From positions 103,057 to 167,056 of the forward strand of contig JAEZCC010000037.1 in assembly GCA_023412715.1 (NCBI GenBank): DNA of 64,000 bases, in the 5' to 3' direction. How positions within the stretch are numbered: position 1 is the stretch's first letter; each line of letters begins with the position of its first letter. Positions 16,067 through 25,465 of this stretch are shown here, in pieces. The notes beneath the pieces were generated by a model that searched no databases, was not told the origin of the DNA, and saw nothing but the letters and a program-made list of their open reading frames with translations. The position numbers and the translations under genes were made by a program. The DNA comes from Bacillota bacterium. GTDB taxonomy: Bacteria; Bacillota; Clostridia; Oscillospirales; Acutalibacteraceae.

Positions 16067-18826
16067 ATGAAAAAAATCTCAGGAAAAGCTCTATCCCTGG
16101 TGCTTTCCTTGGCACTTGTGGTATCCAGCTTTTCAGTCAGTCTCGCCAGCGCGGCGGCTGCCTCTGAAACCGCTACAGCTTCGCTCGCGGACGGCAGTCT
16201 CTACCTTGCCAACGGCGGTGCAGGTAACACGCTGAAATTTGAACTGGTTAACATCAGCAGCTCCCAGAGTGATGGGACAGACTATTTGGCACTTGCCCCT
16301 GCGTCAACAGGTACACTCTATGATCATCAGCTGGTTTCCAACCTTACGTTGAAAGACGTGGCCATTACAAATGGTAGCGGCATCGCGACGGTGAAGGTTA
16401 CAAAGGACACTTCCGGCAACGTGACGGGGGCCTTGTTGACCCTTACAAATGCAAGCGTTCAGGGTACGGTTAATGTGGTCGGCCGTTATGAAGGCACAGT
16501 CCAGCGTGGAACGAATACGGATGCTTCCAATGTTTACGCGCAGGCAACTCTTACGGTCACAGTCCTAAAGAATGGCTCCACGGTTATTGGCAAAGGTGTT
16601 GCATCAAGTAATGCGGCAACGGCTCTCGGCAGCTATCCGGATGCGCTTGATTCTTTGTCCAAGACTGTGGGTTCAATTTCATATGGCATCGTTGAAACGG
16701 TTAGCACGGATACTGCCTCCGCTGAAGCAAAATGGGCGCTTGGTACTGTTGAATCGACCATTGGCTCTCATGCAGATGGTAGTTTTGGCATTACGGCTTC
16801 CGGCGTGCATGTGACGGTCGCTTCAGTAGAAACTGGCAAAGCGTTTTCGCTGACAACGGTCCTTCCCACCGGTGCGGTTGCGCCTAACGCTTTCAGCTCT
16901 TATGGTTCGGTTTCCGTAGCGGCGCAGAAGTACACGGGAACAACACCGGTGGCTTCCACAAATGCTCTTGACAAGGCAACAGCTACAACTTCTGTTACCA
17001 ATACGGTTACTGCGACATCTAGTCAGGACACTATTTCCGTTTACCAGGGTGTAACTTATCTTCACACCGATGTGGTTGATGGCACAACAGGTAAAGCTCC
17101 GAGTGACGCAGTCAATGTTACGGGTGCCAACGTTGATCTCTCCGCTAATACCGCCTTGGTAACAGTGTATGGTGGCAGTGTCGGCAAATTAACGGTTGGA
17201 ACTGCTGGCTTGACCGTCGAAGATGGCACTATAGCTGGCGGCATTTCTACTTCCGGTGATGTGACAGTTACAAAAGGCAGCATCAGCGGCATCACTATTC
17301 CGGATGCTGACCCTGCAATTACTGGTAAAACGATAACGGTAAATGGCGGGACGGTCGGCGATATCACCGACACGGACGGTACGAATAGTGTTGTAATTTT
17401 GTCCAACGATGATACTCTTCCGATTTTGGTCGGCAATGTGACCGCGCAGGCAATTTCGGTTGATTCCAATGGCAATGCGGCGGTTAAAACAGGCAACATT
17501 AAGACGAATGCTGATGGAACAATCACGCTGAGTGGTGATAAGGTAACAGTTGGACAGATCGACTGCAATTACAAAACAGATACTTTGACTCTTAATGGTT
17601 TCAAAGGTACGATTGCAGCTCCGCTTAACACCTATACGCCCGGATTGAACAGCTCGGCGGTTTTCACGACTCTCAATGTTGTGAATGGCGCTACGATCAA
17701 CAGTGACGCTGTCATTTCCGGTACTCCTTTCTTCAATGCGGTTACTTTGACTTCTGGCACATTGACTTTCAGCGGCGCGGCTAAGATTGGCGCGGCGGGA
17801 ATTAGCGGTGCCGGTACTCTGCAGGTCGCCCCGAATGCTCTGTATGCTCAGGGACCTGTAGCAGGTATTTACCTGAAGCTGACAAAAGATTTTAAAGTCG
17901 GCGATACGGCGTTCTCCGCTGATGCTGGCAAGGTCTATGTCGGTTCCTTCAACCCGGTTGGGTTCACGGTTAAACAGACCTCTCCTTCAACGGCTGTTGA
18001 TGCTTTCGCAATTGATACAATTGTTTTCGCGGGCGTTCAGATTACAGGTTCTTCCGCTATTGAACTGAACACAACCGAGAACTATGTGGCCGCTCCTTAT
18101 CCGACGGGCACGTCTCTGCCGACTGGCGAGAAGATTTCTTGGAGCTTCTCTGGCAACAGCAACTATCTTGTTGCGACAGTTGACGCGAACGATTCTTCCA
18201 AGATTTCCGTGAAAGCCATCAAACAGGATTCCGTCTTTGCTTCTCTGAACCAGGGAACGCTCACGGCTACTGTTGTTGACGCTTACGGTTTCCAGGATTA
18301 TGCCTACACTCCGGCTACTTTTGATGTTGCCATTGGTACCAAAACTGGTGCTTTCAAGTCCGACACGACTGGCGACGTCAAGTTGAATGTTGGCAAGACC
18401 TATCAGTTCAAGATTACTTCCCTTGACGGCAAGGTTCCGGGCTTCGGTCTCGGCGGCAACGGCGCGGCTGTAACGTCCAGCAGTGTTTCCGGCAAAGATT
18501 ACTTCTACAAGGTTACTGCTAACAAGGCTGGCGACTATGGTGTTTATGTAAACGGCACGAGAATTGCGATTCTCCGCGTTTCTGCAGTGTCCGCTAAGAT
18601 TGACACCACGGTTGTTACCATCAAAGTAGGCAACACCTATCAGTTCAAAGTGACCTCTGCTGCGAAACCGAATTTTGGCCTTGGCTCCTCTGCTCTGCAG
18701 ACGGTTGCCACCTCCAGCAAGGGTCAGGATTACTTCTACAAGGTTAAGGCTGTCAGCGGCAAGACCGGCGACAAGGTTGGCGTTTATGTCAACGGAACTC
18801 GCGCGGCGATTGCCACGATTGGCTGA
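16067..18826 (+). CDS. S-layer-like secreted surface protein
   Basis: 919 aa. A Sec signal peptide (KKISGKALSLVLSLALVVSS ... ASAAAA) is followed by a long Thr/Ser/Ala/Val/Gly-rich, low-cysteine, beta-type protein, as expected for a surface-array protein. The middle (about 340-600) carries repeating Gly-Thr-Val beta-helix-like units (TVNGGTVGDI, TVEDGTIAGGI). The C-terminus has two tandem 70-residue repeats, near residues 770-840 and 853-919, each with VGxTYQFKxTS ... FGLG ... DYFYKV ... VGVYVNGTR. No SLH or CWB2 motifs were seen, so the repeats may be the wall anchor. The consensus promoter, long leader and AAGGAGGA site point to very high expression. The coding DNA is noticeably less GC-rich than its neighbours, which fits optimised codons or acquisition. 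Confidence 0.75.
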   Translation: MKKISGKALSLVLSLALVVSSFSVSLASAAAASETATASLADGSLYLANGGAGNTLKFELVNISSSQSDGTDYLALAPASTGTLYDHQLVSNLTLKDVAITNGSGIATVKVTKDTSGNVTGALLTLTNASVQGTVNVVGRYEGTVQRGTNTDASNVYAQATLTVTVLKNGSTVIGKGVASSNAATALGSYPDALDSLSKTVGSISYGIVETVSTDTASAEAKWALGTVESTIGSHADGSFGITASGVHVTVASVETGKAFSLTTVLPTGAVAPNAFSSYGSVSVAAQKYTGTTPVASTNALDKATATTSVTNTVTATSSQDTISVYQGVTYLHTDVVDGTTGKAPSDAVNVTGANVDLSANTALVTVYGGSVGKLTVGTAGLTVEDGTIAGGISTSGDVTVTKGSISGITIPDADPAITGKTITVNGGTVGDITDTDGTNSVVILSNDDTLPILVGNVTAQAISVDSNGNAAVKTGNIKTNADGTITLSGDKVTVGQIDCNYKTDTLTLNGFKGTIAAPLNTYTPGLNSSAVFTTLNVVNGATINSDAVISGTPFFNAVTLTSGTLTFSGAAKIGAAGISGAGTLQVAPNALYAQGPVAGIYLKLTKDFKVGDTAFSADAGKVYVGSFNPVGFTVKQTSPSTAVDAFAIDTIVFAGVQITGSSAIELNTTENYVAAPYPTGTSLPTGEKISWSFSGNSNYLVATVDANDSSKISVKAIKQDSVFASLNQGTLTATVVDAYGFQDYAYTPATFDVAIGTKTGAFKSDTTGDVKLNVGKTYQFKITSLDGKVPGFGLGGNGAAVTSSSVSGKDYFYKVTANKAGDYGVYVNGTRIAILRVSAVSAKIDTTVVTIKVGNTYQFKVTSAAKPNFGLGSSALQTVATSSKGQDYFYKVKAVSGKTGDKVGVYVNGTRAAIATIG

Positions 18827-18898
18827 GACTTGAATTGACCCGATTCTTCTCATTAAATCAACAACAAGTTCAACAAAATTAGTAAGTTGTATTTGCGT

Positions 18899-19003
18899 GG
18901 CGGCGGAGCAGGGTTTGACCCTCGCTTCGCCGCCTTGTGCGTTGGATTTCCGATAAAATAAAGCAGGGGAACGTCCTTTTCGGATGTTCCCTTGCTATTT
19001 TTT
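18899..19003 (+). terminator. Double terminator after the S-layer-like gene
   Basis: First stem GGCGGCG/CGCCGCC (18899-18934) with an internal GGG/CCC pair and a weak T-tract; second stem GGGAAC.TCC/GGA.GTTCCC (about 18967-18992) followed by TTGCTATTTTTTT. Confidence 0.75.
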
Positions 19004-19073
19004 TAAAATTCATGTAGACTATAATTATTGTTTCACGGAAAAAGCAAAATCCGCTCTTGTAGGGGAATTTTCA

Positions 19074-20462
19074 ATGGTTTTCAGCAGTCTGGTCTTTCTG
19101 TTCGTCTTTCTGCCTGTTTCTCTGCTTGCTTACCGTCTGGTGGGCAAAAAATATAAAAACCTTTGCCTGTTCCTTTTCAGCATCTTGTTTTATGCGTGGG
19201 GAGAGCCAAAGTATATTTTCCTGATGATGGGCGAAATTCTGTTCGATTTTGCCGCGGGCCGGCTGCTGGCCCGTCAGACGGACAGAAAAAAGCAGAAAAT
19301 CATTCTGGCGGTTTCCATTTGCTTTGTACTGGGCCTTCTGTGCTTTTTCAAGTATGCCGCGTTGCTGTGCAGCACCGTAAACGCGCTGTTTCCTGTTGAA
19401 CTTCCTGTCGTTTCGGTCGCCTTGCCGATCGGCATTTCTTTTTATACGTTCGAGTCCGTTTCTTATCTTGTGGATATCTACCGCGGGGAAGCGCCCGCGC
19501 AGACCAGCCTTTTGAACTTCGGCACGTATCTTTCCCTTTTCCCGCATCTGATTGCGGGCCCCATCGTGAAGTACAGCGACATTGAGCCGCAGCTTGCGGA
19601 GAGGGCCGTCACCCGGGAGGATCTGGCGTACGGATGCCGGAGGTTCTGCGTGGGGCTGTTCAAAAAGGTCCTGCTGGCCGACCAGCTCGCGCAGGTCATA
19701 AGCAGGCTGCAGTATTACGACGAGCGCACCGTCCTCGGCGCGTGGATTGGAGCGCTTGCGTTCACCTTCCAGATCTATTTCGACTTTTCCGGTTATTCGG
19801 ACATGGCAATCGGTCTTGGCAGGCTGTTCGGCTTCCGCCTGCCTGAAAATTTCAACCTGCCGTACCTTTCCGGCAGCGCCTCCGAATTCTGGCGCCGCTG
19901 GCATATGACGCTGGGCGGATGGTTCCGCCGGTATCTTTATTTCCCGCTGGGCGGCAACCGATGCAGCAAGCTGAAAAATGTCCGCAATCTTGCCATTGTG
20001 TGGACCCTGACCGGGCTTTGGCACGGCGCAAGCTGGAATTTTGCCTTCTGGGGGGCCTACTGGGGCTTCCTTATCATCTGCGAAAAACTGTTCCTCGGCA
20101 GGCTGCTGGACCGCATTCCCCGTTTTTTCCGCTGGCTTTACGCCTTCTTGGCGGCGGTCGTCGGTTGGGTGTTTTTCAGCAACACCGACCTTTTGCAGGC
20201 GTTCACCGCGCTTTCCGCAATGTTCGGCTTCGCTCCGGCTGCGGGGCGCGTCAGCCTGTATACGGCCGTGACGGGCGGGGCGCTGCTGCTTGTCTCCGCG
20301 CTGGGGGCATCCCCGCTGCCGGCCGCGGCGGCAGAAAAGCTCCGCGGCTCCGGCCGCGCCGGAAAAATCGTCTGGGACGCGGGCTTTGCGGCGCTGTTCC
20401 TCGTGACGCTGTCGTTCCTGGTCAGGAATTCGTACAGTCCGTTTCTGTATTTTCGCTTCTGA
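19074..20462 (+). CDS. MBOAT-family O-acyltransferase (AlgI/DltB-like)
   Basis: 462 aa polytopic membrane protein. The start at 19074 (MVFSSLVFLFVFLPVSL) gives the family's typical first transmembrane helix and has AGGGGAA 5-6 nt upstream. MBOAT landmarks are GISFYTFESVSYLVDIYRGE, FPHLIAGPIVKYSDI, FDFSGYSDMAIGLGRLFGF, PYLSGSASEFWRRWHMTLGGWFRRYLY and the catalytic histidine in WTLTGLWHGASWNF. Such proteins pass acetyl groups across the membrane to a partner that O-acetylates exopolysaccharide or wall glycan. The partner is probably the DHHW protein 18 bp downstream. Confidence 0.93.
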   Translation: MVFSSLVFLFVFLPVSLLAYRLVGKKYKNLCLFLFSILFYAWGEPKYIFLMMGEILFDFAAGRLLARQTDRKKQKIILAVSICFVLGLLCFFKYAALLCSTVNALFPVELPVVSVALPIGISFYTFESVSYLVDIYRGEAPAQTSLLNFGTYLSLFPHLIAGPIVKYSDIEPQLAERAVTREDLAYGCRRFCVGLFKKVLLADQLAQVISRLQYYDERTVLGAWIGALAFTFQIYFDFSGYSDMAIGLGRLFGFRLPENFNLPYLSGSASEFWRRWHMTLGGWFRRYLYFPLGGNRCSKLKNVRNLAIVWTLTGLWHGASWNFAFWGAYWGFLIICEKLFLGRLLDRIPRFFRWLYAFLAAVVGWVFFSNTDLLQAFTALSAMFGFAPAAGRVSLYTAVTGGALLLVSALGASPLPAAAAEKLRGSGRAGKIVWDAGFAALFLVTLSFLVRNSYSPFLYFRF

Positions 20463-20480
20463 ATCGATGCGGTGGTAAGG

Positions 20481-21662
20481 ATGAAAAAATTTTTTATCAG
20501 TTTTAGAAAGATTTTCGCCGTGCGTGATTTTCCCGCCCTGCTCCTCTTCGGCGCGATGCTGGCGGCGGCCTTCTGCCTCCTCCTCTTTTCCGGCCGCGAG
20601 TTTTCGGCGCAGGAGAACCGGGAGCTGCAGCGTTTCCCCGGCATTTCCTGGCAAAGCATCGCCGACGGCTCCTTTATGGAGAAGATGAGCGATTTTGTCA
20701 GCGATCAGTTCCCCGCGCGGGATGCGTTTGTGGCCCTGAACACGGACGTCAGCTTTCTGGAAGGGAACCGCGACGCCGGCGGCAATTTTTCCGCTGCACC
20801 CGCTCAGAGCGGCGCCTATTTCGGCGCCCGGAATCATCTTTACGAGATGCTTTTGCCGGAGAAAAGCCTGACCTATCGGAAAAATGTTTCCGGCCTGGTT
20901 GAATTTGCGAAGAAATCGGGCGTGCCGTTCTATATTCTCCCGGTTCCCGCGGGGACGGAGGAGCAGCCTGAAAACCTGCCGTACGGCGCTCCGGCCGCAA
21001 GCCAGCGCGAGCTTTTCCGGCAGCTTCAGGCCGCCGCGTCCGGCAGCGCCAGAGTCGTCGACCTTTTCGACGGCCTGAGCCTGCAGAAGACGGGGAAGGA
21101 CTACTATTTTAAAACCGACCACCATTGGAACACTTACGGCGCTTACGTGGGCTATCAGGGCCTGTGCGCGGCGATGAAGCTTCCCTGCACGCCCGTTTCG
21201 CAGTTCGGGTTCCGCACGGCGGAGCAGCCCTTCTGCGGCACGCTGTATTCGAAAGCGCCCCTGACCTGGCAGCAGCCGGACAGCTTCGTCATGCCCTTCC
21301 AAAAAGGAGGGGCGGACCTGACGCAGGAGACGAACGGCACCGTGCGCAAGGGCATCTACTGGGATCAATATCTGACCGGGAAAGACAAATATTCCGCGTA
21401 TCTCGGCGGGAATCCCGCCGTCACGGTCATCCGGAACCCATCCGCCGCGCAGGGGAAGCTCCTCATCCTGAAGGACTCCTACGCCAACAGCATGGTCCCG
21501 TATCTTGCGTCCAGCTTTTCCGAAATCCACTTGGTCGACCTAAGATATTACAATCAGGATATTTATACCTATATGAAACAAAACGGAATCACACAGGCGG
21601 CTGCCATATACAGCATCAGCCAGCTCACCGAAGTGCCGATTGCCAATAAACTGCTGCGCTGA
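20481..21662 (+). CDS. DHHW/AlgJ-like O-acetylation protein
   Basis: 393 aa. It has an N-terminal signal-anchor helix (residues about 15-38) and an extracytoplasmic SGNH-hydrolase-like domain. The family signature FKTDHHWNTYGAYVGYQ (about 213-229) is present, together with SLLILKDSYANSMVPYLAS-type nucleophile strand (LKDSYANS) near residue 335. The start at 20481 follows GGTAAGG. In alginate and other acetylation systems AlgJ/AlgX-type proteins take acetyl from the MBOAT partner, here the upstream gene. The target polysaccharide is not encoded nearby. Confidence 0.88.
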   Translation: MKKFFISFRKIFAVRDFPALLLFGAMLAAAFCLLLFSGREFSAQENRELQRFPGISWQSIADGSFMEKMSDFVSDQFPARDAFVALNTDVSFLEGNRDAGGNFSAAPAQSGAYFGARNHLYEMLLPEKSLTYRKNVSGLVEFAKKSGVPFYILPVPAGTEEQPENLPYGAPAASQRELFRQLQAAASGSARVVDLFDGLSLQKTGKDYYFKTDHHWNTYGAYVGYQGLCAAMKLPCTPVSQFGFRTAEQPFCGTLYSKAPLTWQQPDSFVMPFQKGGADLTQETNGTVRKGIYWDQYLTGKDKYSAYLGGNPAVTVIRNPSAAQGKLLILKDSYANSMVPYLASSFSEIHLVDLRYYNQDIYTYMKQNGITQAAAIYSISQLTEVPIANKLLR

Positions 21663-21689
21663 ACCGGTTTCTGTGCCCGGAAAGCCGGG

Positions 21690-22685
21690 CTACAGGGTCC
21701 CGAGCTCGGCCGTGGGGTAGTACCATGCGAGGATGTCGCGGTACGTGGATCCATCGGCCGCCATCGCCTGTGCGCCAGCCTGGCTCATGCCGACGCCGTG
21801 GCCGTACCCTTTCACCGTGAAGGTGAAGCCGTTCTGCTGCGCGTAAGCCACTGTAAAATTCGCGGACCGCAGTCCGAACGCGCTGCGGACGGAAGCGCCG
21901 TCGACGCTCTGGCCGCCGACGGGGATTGTTTTCACGCCGCCCGCCGCGGAGCGCGACGTTGCCCCGAACCAGCCGGAGGCCGGCCCGTCCAGGTTTGCGC
22001 TCGGCGCGAGTTTCAGAAGGCGGCTCTTGGCGTCCTGTTCGGAAAACGCGGCGGTGGTCTGGTACCCGCCCGCGAACATGTCCATCGGGCTGGCGACGGA
22101 GACTAGGTAAGGGTATTTTGAGCCCCAGACGTCCTCCGAAGCCTCCGTGCTGCCGGAGGAGATGGCGAAGTACGTCGCGTCGATCAGGCTGCCGCCGCTG
22201 CGCAGCACTTGGCCGCGGACGCCGTCCACGGCGGATTTGAGCTTTGCGGAATAGTCGTCGTAATGGGTGCTCCAGCGCGACCGCAGCTCGGCTTCCGGCA
22301 CGTAGATCTGCCAGTTCTTCGTGTCCACCGTAAAGTCGTAGCCTTTGCCGGCGGAAGAGGCGGATTTCCCGCTGTTTTCGCGCAGCCTGCTGTAGTAGGT
22401 ATAGGTGGCGACCGCCTGTGCCTTCAGGGCTTCCGGCTCGGCCAGCGGCGACATCTCGGCGGCGACGGCGCCGTACAGGAAGTCCGCGTCGCCGACCGTC
22501 AGGATGCTGTTTGTCGCGGTGTCGAGGAGGTGGAACTGCCCGGAGGAGCTTTGCCGCGTTTCGCCGGAAGCGCCGCTGCCGCCCTGCTTCCCGGACGGCG
22601 AACCGCCCAGGGAAATCAGGGGAAGCAGAAACATCGCAAGGAATAGGAGCAGGCAGAGCAGAAGCTTGCTCTTTTTGCTGGACAT
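21690..22685 (-). CDS. spoIID: SpoIID/LytB-domain protein
   Basis: 331 aa. SpoIID is a membrane-anchored lytic transglycosylase that, with SpoIIP and SpoIIM, remodels septal peptidoglycan during engulfment. The start at 22683-22685 (MSSKKSKLLL) follows AAAGGAGGATG. An N-terminal transmembrane anchor (LLLCLLLFLAMFLLPL) and a serine/glycine-rich linker precede the SpoIID domain: SPLAEPEALKAQAVATYTYY with the catalytic glutamate region, VRGQVLRSGG, IDATYFAISSGSTEASEDVW and GHGVGMSQAGAQAMA near the end. It could be the SpoIID paralogue used elsewhere in wall metabolism. No spoIIP or spoIIQ adjoins it. Confidence 0.85.
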   Translation of the reverse strand: MSSKKSKLLLCLLLFLAMFLLPLISLGGSPSGKQGGSGASGETRQSSSGQFHLLDTATNSILTVGDADFLYGAVAAEMSPLAEPEALKAQAVATYTYYSRLRENSGKSASSAGKGYDFTVDTKNWQIYVPEAELRSRWSTHYDDYSAKLKSAVDGVRGQVLRSGGSLIDATYFAISSGSTEASEDVWGSKYPYLVSVASPMDMFAGGYQTTAAFSEQDAKSRLLKLAPSANLDGPASGWFGATSRSAAGGVKTIPVGGQSVDGASVRSAFGLRSANFTVAYAQQNGFTFTVKGYGHGVGMSQAGAQAMAADGSTYRDILAWYYPTAELGTL

Positions 22686-22841
22686 GGTTTCATCCTCCTT
22701 TGTTTTGCTGCACATACATAACAGCGACAAAATCAATTCATTTTAAGCTCTGAAACCACAATTATGCCTGAAATTCAGACGAAAAATGAAGCATTAAAAA
22801 CGTAAAGATGCAAAATGCCGCCGCTTATTCTTCCGTTGCCC

Positions 22842-22870
22842 TTGACTTTGCAGAATGGCTGATATAAAAT
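22842..22870 (+). promoter_or_regulatory. Promoter of citrate synthase
   Basis: TTGACT (22842-22847), 17-nt spacer, TAAAAT (22865-22870), about 100 bp upstream of the ATG. The intergenic region (22686-22972) shows nothing else I recognise. Confidence 0.6.
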
Positions 22871-22972
22871 GGAAACATTCGAAAATAAACGGAAAGGTAA
22901 AAATCAATATCTTTTCTGCAAAGAAGCAGCTGCAGTTCGGCCGATTTATCAGATACGGGAGAGGATGTACCG

Positions 22973-24379
22973 ATGGACATGCAAACGGATGATACTTCGC
23001 TTGAAAACAAAAGCCCCCAGCTGAAAACGCTGTGCGAGGAATACCGGGTGAACAATCGGATTTCTCCTGATAAATTCGAGCTGTACAACGTGAAGCGCGG
23101 CCTGCGCAATCCGGACGGGACGGGCATCCTCGCGGGGCTGACGCAGATCTGCAACGTCCACGGTTACCTGATTGCCGACAGCGAGCGCGTCCCGGACAAA
23201 GGCAAGCTGACTTACCGCGGCATCGATCTGAACGAAATTGTGGACGGCTGCGTGTCCGAAAACCGCTTCGGGTTCGAGGAAGTCGCGTGGCTGCTCCTTT
23301 TCGGGAAGCTGCCGACGGAACGGCAGCTGGAGAGTTTCTGCAGCGTGCTGAACCGCTACCGGGAGCTGCCGGAGTATTTTGCGGAAGATATGATCATCAA
23401 GGCGCCTTCCAAAAACGTGATGAACAAGCTGGCGCGCTCCGTTCTGGCGCTGTATTCCTACGACGAGAATCCGGACGACCCTTCGCTCGAGAACAACATG
23501 CGCCAGTCCATCCAGCTGATTGCGCGGATGCCGACCATCATGACCTATGCATACCAGGTCAAGCGCCGCCATTTCGACAAGCAGAGCATGTATTTTCACC
23601 CCATAGACCCCACGCAGTCCACGGCGCAGTCCATTCTGAACGCCATCCGGCCCGACAGGGTCTTTACCGACGAAGAAGCCAAGCTGCTGGATATCATGAT
23701 GATGATTCACGCGGAGCACGGCGGCGGCAACAACTCCACCTTTACCGCGCGGGTGCTGACCTCTACGGGGACGGATATCTATTCCGCCATTTCCGCGGCC
23801 ATCGGTTCGCTGAAGGGGCCGCGCCACGGCGGCGCAAACCACAAGGTCATGATGATGATGAACGAGCTGATGGAGCAGGTGGGGGACTGGAAAGACGACG
23901 AAGAAATCTCCGCCTATCTTGAAAAGATCCTCCGCGGCGCGGCATGCGACCATACCGGCCTGCTGTACGGAATCGGCCATGCCGTTTACACGCTTTCCGA
24001 CCCGCGTGCGGTGATTCTGCGGACGAAGGCGGAAACGCTCGCGGAAAAATGCGGCATGCTCGACAAGCTGCATCTGTTTGAACGCGTCGAGCGGCTTGCC
24101 CCCGGTGTTTTTGCCAAAGTAACCGGGAAGAATAAGGTCATGTGCGCGAACGTCGATTTCTATTCCGGCCTGATTTACGGGATGCTCGGCATTCCGAGCG
24201 ATCTGTTCACCCCGATGTTCGCGGTTTCGCGCATTGCGGGGTGGTGCGCGCACCGCATGGAAGAGATGGAAACGTGCGGCAGGATTATGCGCCCGGCTTA
24301 CCGGTCCCTTTCTAGAAACAGGACGTATATTCCGATTGAGAAAAGGGAAGAGTCGATTTTGAAGGAGATTGAAAAATGA
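22973..24379 (+). CDS. gltA: Citrate synthase
   Basis: 468 aa. It condenses acetyl-CoA and oxaloacetate to citrate. The long N-terminal extension and KFELYNVKRGLRNPDGTGILAGLT segment are those of the clostridial citrate synthase subgroup. Active-site regions are MMIHAEHGGGNNSTF (His), GPRHGGANHKV (His) and ANVDFYSGLIYGMLGIP (Asp), ending in the usual SRIAGWCAHRMEE helix. No other TCA-cycle genes adjoin it, so a biosynthetic role in glutamate formation is likely. Its stop codon overlaps the next gene's start (ATGA). Confidence 0.95.
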   Translation: MDMQTDDTSLENKSPQLKTLCEEYRVNNRISPDKFELYNVKRGLRNPDGTGILAGLTQICNVHGYLIADSERVPDKGKLTYRGIDLNEIVDGCVSENRFGFEEVAWLLLFGKLPTERQLESFCSVLNRYRELPEYFAEDMIIKAPSKNVMNKLARSVLALYSYDENPDDPSLENNMRQSIQLIARMPTIMTYAYQVKRRHFDKQSMYFHPIDPTQSTAQSILNAIRPDRVFTDEEAKLLDIMMMIHAEHGGGNNSTFTARVLTSTGTDIYSAISAAIGSLKGPRHGGANHKVMMMMNELMEQVGDWKDDEEISAYLEKILRGAACDHTGLLYGIGHAVYTLSDPRAVILRTKAETLAEKCGMLDKLHLFERVERLAPGVFAKVTGKNKVMCANVDFYSGLIYGMLGIPSDLFTPMFAVSRIAGWCAHRMEEMETCGRIMRPAYRSLSRNRTYIPIEKREESILKEIEK

Positions 24380-25374
24380 AACGGGTCTGGATTGCTTTGG
24401 CGGCTGTCCTGGCTGTCATTCTGCCTGCGCGTCTCTATACGGTCATGACGCTGGCGGAAGCCCGTACGGGCCTGTACGCCCCTGCGGACGAGGGAAGAAT
24501 CTTTGCCGTGGCAATCGCTTCCGCCTGCGGGGTGCTTCTGCTTATGGTGCTGAGCGCCGGCCGGAAAACGGAGCTTTCTCCGCTTCCCCTGCAAAGCGTG
24601 GGCACCGCCCTGCTGGCTGCGCTGACGGGGTTGTTTACGGCCGGCCAGTCGCTGGCCGCGCTGACGGTCTCCTCCGGCGAAGGGAACCGCGGGATGGAGA
24701 TTGTTCTTTCCCTCTTCGGGTTTCTGGCTGCGGCCGCATTTCTGGCCGCCGCGTACGACTTCGCCTCCGGGAGCGGCCTGCTCCGCAGGCATCCGCTTCT
24801 GGGCCTTCTGCCGTCCGTCTGGGGCTGCCTGGGGCTGATTTCTCTGTTCATCAACTACGCCGCCACAGTGAACCGGCTTGAAAACGTCTACAATACTTTT
24901 ACGGTCGCCCTGCTCCTTTTATTCCTGTTTTCTCAGGCAAAATTCATGGCCGGCATGGAGTCCCGGAAAAGCGGCAGGCGGGTCCTTCTTTTCGGGCCGG
25001 CCGCGGCCGCCATGGCGTTCCTGACCGCCGTGCCGGACTGCGTGCGCTATTTCGGCGGCAAGGCGTCGGCCGGGCTGTTTCCCGTGGGCGTCCACCTGCT
25101 GTGCATCGTGATGGCAGTCTATATCCTCGTCTACCTCGCCGCCGTCCTCAGGCTGTCTAAAACGGCGCCGATCCTGAAGGTCGCCGCCGCGTCGGACGAG
25201 ACCGCCGCCCCCGCCGAAGCGCAGGAGAATCCCGAAAGGGAAGACTCCGGGCAGGACGGCCCGGACCTGCTTCAGGCATGCGCCGACTTTCTTAAAAATT
25301 CCTACCATGCTTCCGAAAAATTTGTTGAAATCAGGGAAAATGCGGCGTGCGTTGAAAAAGGCGGAAAAAGTTAG
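24376..25374 (+). CDS. Polytopic membrane protein coupled to citrate synthase
   Basis: 332 aa; family not recognised. About seven or eight hydrophobic helices (from VWIALAAVLAVILPARLY through YILVYLAAVLRL) are followed by a cytoplasmic Glu/Asp/Ala-rich tail (ETAAPAEAQENPEREDSG). It overlaps the citrate synthase stop by 4 bp and is therefore co-translated. That may be positional convenience; I see no transporter or sensor signature. Confidence 0.7.
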   Translation: MKRVWIALAAVLAVILPARLYTVMTLAEARTGLYAPADEGRIFAVAIASACGVLLLMVLSAGRKTELSPLPLQSVGTALLAALTGLFTAGQSLAALTVSSGEGNRGMEIVLSLFGFLAAAAFLAAAYDFASGSGLLRRHPLLGLLPSVWGCLGLISLFINYAATVNRLENVYNTFTVALLLLFLFSQAKFMAGMESRKSGRRVLLFGPAAAAMAFLTAVPDCVRYFGGKASAGLFPVGVHLLCIVMAVYILVYLAAVLRLSKTAPILKVAAASDETAAPAEAQENPEREDSGQDGPDLLQACADFLKNSYHASEKFVEIRENAACVEKGGKS

Positions 25375-25394
25375 TTAAATTAATATCAAATCCC

Positions 25395-25423
25395 TTGTAA
25401 AATATCTGTAAATGCTATAAAAT
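25395..25423 (+). promoter_or_regulatory. Promoter of gap
   Basis: TTGTAA (25395-25400), 17-nt spacer, TAAAAT (25418-25423), within an AT-rich island; a strong GGAGGT site precedes the ATG at 25466. Confidence 0.6.
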
Positions 25424-25465
25424 ATGAGACGAGATCAATTAAATCATTCAGGAGGTAGCAGTTTT

